A DNA stretch of 64,000 nt from Palsa-504 sp963839095 (GTDB lineage Bacteria > Actinomycetota > Actinomycetes > Streptosporangiales > Streptosporangiaceae). Where the stretch lies: positions 124,001-188,000 of the forward strand of contig CAWIUF010000068.1 of the NCBI GenBank assembly GCA_963839095.1, written 5' to 3'. The notes beneath the pieces were generated by a model, which worked only from the letters and a program-made list of their open reading frames with translations, searched no databases and had not been told where the DNA came from. A program made the position numbers and the translations under genes. Below, piece by piece: positions 58,891 through 64,000 of the stretch (positions are counted from its first letter, which is position 1; the number at the start of each line of letters is the position of its first letter).

Positions 58891-59245
58891 CGTGGATGGG
58901 CGGCGGTCGGTGATGATACGGGCGCTGGGTGGTAGTTAGCGCGTCGACACGGTGGGCTAGAGAAGAGAGCGCGGCGGGCACGTGGGCGACGAGCACCGAG
59001 GGCACCGGGACGGGCCGGGTGGCGAGCACCGCGACGGCGCCCGCGGCCATCGCGGCGGCGGCGAAGTCGTGCCCGTCGGAGTGCTCCCCGGCGACCGCGG
59101 CGAACAAGCCGCCGGGCGCGACCCGGCGGGAGTCGATGACGACCTCGCCGCTGACGACGGCCTCCGGGTCGCCGTGCTCCAGCCGCCCGCCGGTGATCTG
59201 CGCGATCCGCGCGAGCGAGAGCGGTATCACCGGGTCACCGTCCAC
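58727..59245 (-). pseudogene. Chimeric murF'-'murE fragment in the duplicated junction
   Basis: Open frame of 172 codons: GTG start equivalent to the murF start, about 85-90 residues of the MurF N-terminal domain (DGDPVIPLSLARIAQITGG ... LATRPVPVPSVLVAHVPA). About 25 unrelated residues follow (58891-58967), then the last ~50 residues of MurE (LAAPGDVLVVAGKGHETGQ ... SWTVTR). The P-loop and central domains of both ligases are missing, so it cannot be a ligase. It sits in frame between murE and murF and reproduces both translational overlaps, so it may be translated. Expression or function is unproven. Confidence 0.75.
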
Positions 59246-59390
59246 GAGTCCTGGCTCTTGGCCTGCCGCTCCAGCGCTTCGGCGGTCACCCGGCGGTCGT
59301 CGAACGGCAGCACCGCACCGCCCACGTACTGGCCGGTCTCGTGGCCCTTGCCCGCCACCACCAGCACGTCGCCGGGCGCGGCCAGCGCGG
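58968..59390 (-). repeat. murE/murF junction duplication, copy 2 (murE-proximal)
   Basis: Second copy of the 423-base segment: the 3' end of the intact murE plus a second 5' end of murF. The 77-base spacer 58891-58967 between copies has no clear match. Confidence 0.9.
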
Positions 59391-60783
59391 CCGCCTGCCC
59401 GATGGCCGCGGCCCGGTCCGGCTCGATGATCACCCGGCCGCGCTGCGCCCGCGGCACGCTGAGCACGCCGCCGAGCATCGCCGCGAGGATGGCCAGGGGA
59501 TCCTCCGAGCGCGGGTTGTCGCTGGTGAGGATGGCCACGTCGGCGAGCGACGCGGCGGCCGCGCCCATCATCGGGCGCTTGGCCTTGTCCCGGTCGCCGC
59601 CGCATCCGAGCACGATGATCAGGTTCCCCTGGGTGACCGGGCGCAGCGAGCGGAGCACCGCCTCGACCGCCCCCGGCTTGTGGGAGTAGTCGACGAACGC
59701 CGTCACCCCGAGCCCGGCCGCGGGTACCCGCTCGAGCCGGCCCGGCACGCCCGGGCAGGCGGCCACCCCGGCCACCGCGTCCTCCAGCCTGATGCCCGCC
59801 TCGACCAGCGCGACCAGCGCGCCGACCGCGTTGGCCACGTTGAACACCCCGGCCAGCCCGACCGAGACGTCGGCCTCGATGCCGCCCGGGCCGACCAGCC
59901 GGAACGTGCTGCCATCGGCGCCGGACCGCACGTCGACCGCGCGCCAGTCCGCGTCGTCCGCGCCGGCCGCCGAGAACGTGGTCACCGGCACCAGGGCGGA
60001 CTTGGCGAGCCGGCGCCCGTACTTGTCGTCGATGTTCACGACGCCGATCACGGGCGGCATAAAGAGAGAGGCCTTGGCCCGGAAGTAGTCCTCCATGTCG
60101 GTGTGGAAGTCCAGGTGATCCTGCGACAGGTTGGTGAAGACGGCCACGTCGAAGGCGGTGCCCGCGACCCGGCCGAGGGCCAGCGAGTGGCTCGAGACCT
60201 CCATCGCGGCCGCGGTCACCCCGCGCTCGGCCATCACCGCGAACAGCCCCTGCAGGTCCGGCGCTTCCGGCGTGGTCAGCGCGCTGGCCAGCCGCTCCGG
60301 CCCGACCCGCAGCTCGACCCCGCCGACCAGGCCGGTCAGGTGCCCGGCGGCGCGCAGCCCGGCCTCGATCAGGTAGGTGCTCGTGGTCTTGCCGCTGGTC
60401 CCGGTGACGCCGATGAGGCGCAGCCGCGACGACGGGTCGCCGTACAGCCAGCAGGCGATCTCACCCAGCCGGGCGCGCGGGTCGGCCAGCACGAAGACGG
60501 GCACGCCGCTGGCCTGCGCCCGGGCCCGGCCCTCCGGGTCGGTCAGGACCGCGACCGCGCCGGAGGCCACCGCGTCCGCGCAGAACGCCGCGCCGTGCAC
60601 GCGCGCTCCGGAGAGCGCGACGTACAGGTCGCCGGGTTCGGCCGACCGGGAGTCAAGGGTGATCCCGGACAGGAAACCCAGCTCGTTCGGCCCCGGGGTT
60701 TGGTCGGAGGCCAGCCGGACGCCGAGCAGCGTGCTGAGCGCGGACAGCGGCCGGTGCGGCCGGGTCGCGGGTCGGATCGCCAC
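59227..60783 (-). CDS. murE: UDP-MurNAc-Ala-Glu--diaminopimelate ligase
   Basis: 518 residues. ATP loop GVTGTSGKTSTYL. The DNPRSEDP motif marks ligases that add diaminopimelate rather than lysine. TNLSQDHLDFH and FVDYSHKPGAVEAVL are further landmarks. GTG start with GGAGG 12 bases upstream. The 3' end lies in the duplicated segment; the protein itself is intact and of normal length. Confidence 0.96.
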   Translation of the reverse strand: MAIRPATRPHRPLSALSTLLGVRLASDQTPGPNELGFLSGITLDSRSAEPGDLYVALSGARVHGAAFCADAVASGAVAVLTDPEGRARAQASGVPVFVLADPRARLGEIACWLYGDPSSRLRLIGVTGTSGKTTSTYLIEAGLRAAGHLTGLVGGVELRVGPERLASALTTPEAPDLQGLFAVMAERGVTAAAMEVSSHSLALGRVAGTAFDVAVFTNLSQDHLDFHTDMEDYFRAKASLFMPPVIGVVNIDDKYGRRLAKSALVPVTTFSAAGADDADWRAVDVRSGADGSTFRLVGPGGIEADVSVGLAGVFNVANAVGALVALVEAGIRLEDAVAGVAACPGVPGRLERVPAAGLGVTAFVDYSHKPGAVEAVLRSLRPVTQGNLIIVLGCGGDRDKAKRPMMGAAAASLADVAILTSDNPRSEDPLAILAAMLGGVLSVPRAQRGRVIIEPDRAAAIGQAAALAAPGDVLVVAGKGHETGQYVGGAVLPFDDRRVTAEALERQAKSQDSWTVTR

Positions 60784-60801
60784 GGGGTGAGGGTACCTCC
60801 A

Positions 60802-62808
60802 TCAGGGCGCGTTCAGGCGCACCTTGGCTGGGCTGGCCCCGTCCGGCGGGATCTTCAGCGTGGCGAGCGCGTTCTTCATGACCTGGTAGAAGACCGGGCC
60901 GGCGACGACGGCGCCGAAGTGACCGCCCTTGCGCGGGTTCTGCACGTTCACCGCCACCACGAGCTGCGGCTTGTCGCCCGGGGCGATGCCGATCCAGCTC
61001 GATCCGTAGACGCACAGCGCGCATTTCCCGTTCGATTCCTGGGAGGTCCCGGTCTTGGCCGCGATCGCGTAGCCGGGGATGACGCCCCACGGCTGGTCGC
61101 CCGCCGCGTCGACGCCCGGCACCTGCTCCAGGATGTCCAGCAGCTCGCGGGCCGTCTTGGGCTGGATGACCCGGTCCGACGGCTGCGGCGCGGCCGCGGT
61201 GTACTTCCCGGCCGAGTTGGTGGTGCCCTCGATCAAGGTGGGCTTGACCCTGACCCCGCCGTTGGCGATCGTGGCGTACACCTCGGCCATCTGCAGCGCG
61301 GTGGCGGCCACGCCCTGCCCGAACGACAGGGTGTACCGGGTGTCGCCGTACCACTGCGACACCGGCGGCAGGTCGCCGTCGCTCTCGCCGGGCAGGCCGA
61401 TGCCGGTCGGCTGGCCGAGGCCGAAGGCCCGCAGGTAGTTGTACTGCGTCTGCTCGCTGATGTGCGACGCGACCTGGGACATGCCGATGTTGGAGGAGTG
61501 GGCGATGATGCCCGCGATCGTGTACCGCTCCCCCGGCGCCCACTCGGCGTCGTGGATGTACTGGCCGCCGCGGCGGATCTGGTACGGGATGTTGTACGCG
61601 CTCAGCGGCGTCTGGCCGCCGTGCTCGAGCGCGGCCGAGGCGGTGATCACCTTGGCGGTGGAGCCCGGCTGGAACTGGGCCTGCACGGCCAGGTTGGCGG
61701 TCTGGCTGACGGTGAAGGACTTGGTCGGGTCGAACGTCGGGTACTGCGCCATGGCCATCACGGCCCCGGTGTGCGGATTGATGATCACCACCGTGCAGTT
61801 GTCCGCCTTGGTCTTCTTGACCTGGGCGGCGCAGGCCTGCTCGGCCGCGTACTGCAGTGCCGGGACGATGGTGAGGCGCAGGCCGCTGCCGTTGACGGCC
61901 GGGGTGTTCTTGCCGCCGGACAGCGGGATCTGCTGGCCGTCACCGACCTGCGTCTGCTCGCTGCCCGCCTTGCCGGCCAGCAGCGAGTTGTACTGGAGCT
62001 CGAGCCCGCCCCCGCCGGTGATGGCGCCCTTGCGGATGCCGGTGAAGCCGACGATGTTGGCCGCGACGCTGCCCTGGGGGTAGGACCGGGCGTAGCTGGC
62101 GCTCTGGTAGATGCCGGGCAGGTCCAGCGCGGTGATCTGGCCGCTGGCCTGGGCCGGCACGTTGGTCGCCAGCAGCACGTAGTCGGTGGACGACGGGTGC
62201 TGGAGCTTGTCCAGGACCGCGGCCGAGGTCAGGCCGAGCGGGCCGGCCAGCGAGTCGGCGACGTGCTGGAGCTGGCCCGCGGGGATCAGCGGCGGGTCGG
62301 CGGTCACCTCGTAGGTGGCCACGGTCATGGCCAGCACCTGCCCGTTGGCGCCGGTGATGCTGCCGCGCATCGCGGGCAGCACCGTCGTCTTGTCCCGTTC
62401 CTGCAGCGCCAGCTTGCGGTAGGTACCCGACTCCATTCCCTGCAGCTGGACCAGGCGCCCGGCGAACAGGGACAGCACGAAGACGATCGCGAGCAAGATG
62501 ATGCCCAGCCGCCGCCTGGGGTCGCCGCGGTTCGGCTGGCGGCGGGCCGGACGGGGCCGGGAGGGCCGGGTCCACCGGGGGTCCGTGGGCCGGGCCGGGG
62601 GCCGGTCGCGCGTTACTACCGCCGAACGGGGCGTGCCCTGCGTGGTCGCCCGCGGTGCCTGCCCCCGGGGGGTACGGGGGGGCGGGGAGCTCCCCCGTGA
62701 GCGGGGGGTTCCGGGGGGTCGTCCCCCCGGGCTGGCGCTGCCGCGGCGCGGTTGCGGGCCTGGCCGGCGGCCGCCCGGCGACCGCCGGGTCGGGTCCGGT
62801 GCCGTCAC
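60802..62808 (-). CDS. ftsI: Septal class B penicillin-binding protein (FtsI/PBP3)
   Basis: 668 residues. A Pro/Arg-rich cytoplasmic tail of ~95 residues, one transmembrane helix (LGIILLAIVFVLSLFAGRL), the dimerisation domain, then the transpeptidase with Ser383-x-x-Lys (STAK), SSN at 438-440 and KTGT at 585-588. Cross-links septal peptidoglycan with FtsW. The start overlaps the stop of the FtsL-like gene by four bases. Confidence 0.96.
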   Translation of the reverse strand: MTAPDPTRRSPGGRRPGPQPRRGSASPGGRPPGTPRSRGSSPPPRTPRGQAPRATTQGTPRSAVVTRDRPPARPTDPRWTRPSRPRPARRQPNRGDPRRRLGIILLAIVFVLSLFAGRLVQLQGMESGTYRKLALQERDKTTVLPAMRGSITGANGQVLAMTVATYEVTADPPLIPAGQLQHVADSLAGPLGLTSAAVLDKLQHPSSTDYVLLATNVPAQASGQITALDLPGIYQSASYARSYPQGSVAANIVGFTGIRKGAITGGGGLELQYNSLLAGKAGSEQTQVGDGQQIPLSGGKNTPAVNGSGLRLTIVPALQYAAEQACAAQVKKTKADNCTVVIINPHTGAVMAMAQYPTFDPTKSFTVSQTANLAVQAQFQPGSTAKVITASAALEHGGQTPLSAYNIPYQIRRGGQYIHDAEWAPGERYTIAGIIAHSSNIGMSQVASHISEQTQYNYLRAFGLGQPTGIGLPGESDGDLPPVSQWYGDTRYTLSFGQGVAATALQMAEVYATIANGGVRVKPTLIEGTTNSAGKYTAAAPQPSDRVIQPKTARELLDILEQVPGVDAAGDQPWGVIPGYAIAAKTGTSQESNGKCALCVYGSSWIGIAPGDKPQLVVAVNVQNPRKGGHFGAVVAGPVFYQVMKNALATLKIPPDGASPAKVRLNAP

Positions 62809-63332
62809 GGGGTGTACCCGGGGACATTGATCGCGGCCTCGGCGCGCGACGGCTTGCCCACGATGATCTTGCCGGTTTTCGGGTCGATAAAGCCCAGGTG
62901 GGGGTTCGCCCGCATGCCGAGCTGCTCGGCCTTGCTCGCGATCACGGCCGGGTTGCCCGCCTGGGCCACCTCGTTGGTGAGCGTCTGCTGCTCGCGGGCC
63001 AGGTTGGCGTTCTGCTCCTGCAGGCTGGTGACCCGGAACGCGCCCTGGGCCAGGGTGGTGCTGATCACGAGCAGCGAGACCAGGGCGCCGCCGAGCAGCC
63101 CGACGAGCAGCAAGATGAACGGCGTCCGCGGCGAGCGGGCCCCCGGCCTGGCCCCGGCGGGCCTGGCCGGCACCGTGCTTCTGGAGCCGGGGGTTCTGGG
63201 GCCGGTCCCGGGCCCGGCGCCCGGTCTGGCGGCGGGCCGGGTGTGCCGGGGGGCGGTGACCTTGCCGGTCCGGGGCGCGGGGCCCCGCCCGGGGGCGGTC
63301 CTGGGGGTTCGCGGCATCGTGTCAGTGGCCAT
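62805..63332 (-). CDS. ftsL: FtsL-like divisome protein
   Basis: 175 residues: a long Pro/Arg/Gly-rich cytoplasmic tail, one transmembrane helix (FILLLVGLLGGALVSLLVIS, about 71-90), then a coiled coil (LQEQNANLAREQQTLTNEVAQ) and a short tail with GFIDPKTGKI. Position between rsmH and ftsI and the topology identify it, though FtsL sequences vary greatly. Confidence 0.85.
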   Translation of the reverse strand: MATDTMPRTPRTAPGRGPAPRTGKVTAPRHTRPAARPGAGPGTGPRTPGSRSTVPARPAGARPGARSPRTPFILLLVGLLGGALVSLLVISTTLAQGAFRVTSLQEQNANLAREQQTLTNEVAQAGNPAVIASKAEQLGMRANPHLGFIDPKTGKIIVGKPSRAEAAINVPGYTP

Positions 63333-63350
63333 GGTCTGTTCCCCCTACGA

Positions 63351-64000
63351 TCATGCTGCTTCTTGCCTGACGCGTTCCGCGGCCCGGAGCCGGGCCGAGG
63401 TGGCGCGCGGATTGCTGGCGGCTTCGGTGCTGTCGGGACGTTCGGCGCCCCGGGTGAGCAGGCGGAACGGCGGCGTCGCCGCGTCCGCGGTGATGGGCAG
63501 GCCGGGCGGTGTGTGGTCGGCGGCCCGCCGCACGAGCTCGGTCTTGACGATGCGGTCTTCGAGTGAGTGGTAGGCGAGCACCACGACGCGGCCGCCCACG
63601 GCCAGCTCGTCCAGCGCCGCGGGCAGCGCCCGGCGGAGCGTGCCGAGCTCGTCGTTGACCTCGATCCGCAGTGCCTGGAAGGTGCGCTTGGCCGGGTTGC
63701 CCCCGGTGCGCCTGGTAGCGGCCGGGATCGCGTCCTTGACGATCGCGCTCAGCCGCTGGGTCGAGGTGATCGGGGTACGGGCGCGCTCCCTGATCACCGC
63801 GTCGGCGATCCGCCGGGCGAACCGTTCCTCGCCGTAGTCGCGCAGGACGCGGGCGAGGTCGGCGGCCGGGTAGCCGTTGACGATGTCGGCGGCGGTGCGG
63901 CCGGAGGTCTGGTCCATCCGCATGTCCAGCGGCGCGTCCTGGGCGTAGGCGAAGCCGCGGCCGGGCTCGTCGAGCTGCGGCGAGGACACGCCCAGGTCGA
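63351..64000 (-). CDS. rsmH: 16S rRNA (cytosine-1402-N4)-methyltransferase, partial (N-terminus beyond window)
   Basis: C-terminal ~215 residues; the reading frame continues past the window edge (DLGVSSPQLDEPGRGF is complete there). Family motifs: LDMRMDQTSG, VNGYPAADLARVLRDYGEERFARRIA and the GGRVVVLAYHSLEDRIVK catalytic segment. The SAM-binding N-terminus is outside. First gene of the dcw cluster in its usual place before ftsL. Confidence 0.95.
   Translation of the reverse strand, partial: DLGVSSPQLDEPGRGFAYAQDAPLDMRMDQTSGRTAADIVNGYPAADLARVLRDYGEERFARRIADAVIRERARTPITSTQRLSAIVKDAIPAATRRTGGNPAKRTFQALRIEVNDELGTLRRALPAALDELAVGGRVVVLAYHSLEDRIVKTELVRRAADHTPPGLPITADAATPPFRLLTRGAERPDSTEAASNPRATSARLRAAERVRQEAA

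Noticed and set aside
58468..59390. Insertion sequence at the murE/murF junction
   Set aside because: Both copies are Mur coding sequence. There is no transposase, terminal inverted repeat or target-site duplication; a tandem duplication explains it.

Overview
The window is about 64 kb of very GC-rich DNA (roughly 70% or more by eye) from an actinomycete chromosome. Evidence for this: short GTGA/ATGA overlaps between genes, many GTG starts, the DivIVA-YggT-SepF-YggS-FtsZ division block, an F420-type luciferase-like oxidoreductase, a polyphosphate glucokinase, a bifunctional PriA-type HisA, and the GlnX-GlnH sensor pair of the PknG pathway. The order hisI / trp genes / lgt-like / gltBD resembles Streptomyces and relatives. 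A member of Streptosporangiales or a neighbouring order is plausible, but the sequence does not settle the rank.

Layout. 1-9.8 kb: gltB-gltD (glutamate synthase), a zinc-ribbon/FHA protein, glnX and the start of glnH, all on the minus strand; this joins GOGAT to a Glu/Asp-sensing signalling cluster. 9.9-15.5 kb: an Lgt-like protein without catalytic residues, trpA-trpB-trpC, a degenerate response regulator, a trp-region membrane protein and hisI. 15.5-18.2 kb: small plus-strand genes including ppgK. 18.2-24.3 kb: hisF-priA-hisH-hisC-hisD without hisB, then a membrane protein and an F420 oxidoreductase divergent from a MarR regulator. 24.8-26.8 kb: two related hypothetical proteins. 26.8-34.7 kb: dnaE, a DUF222/HNH gene, a maleylpyruvate-isomerase-like gene, an RluA-type pseudouridine synthase and lspA. 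34.7-43.1 kb: ileS, then the division block ending at ftsZ. 43.3-48.0 kb: ftsQ-murC-murG-ftsW. 48.1-56.3 kb: an unrelated mosaic block where murD would be expected. 56.3-64 kb: mraY-murF-murE-ftsI-ftsL-rsmH, with a partial tandem duplication at the murE/murF junction.

Two points affect the whole annotation. First, at least ten genes, including dnaE, ftsZ, gltB and gltD, are broken by single-base frame changes, mostly +1 insertions. Most are probably sequence errors, so these genes are given here as whole loci with the break points noted. Second, several genes have a TAnnnT hexamer ending exactly six bases before the start codon, the pattern expected of leaderless transcripts.

I see no tRNA, rRNA, CRISPR array, transposase or integrase. 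No gene-free stretch exceeds 300 bases.
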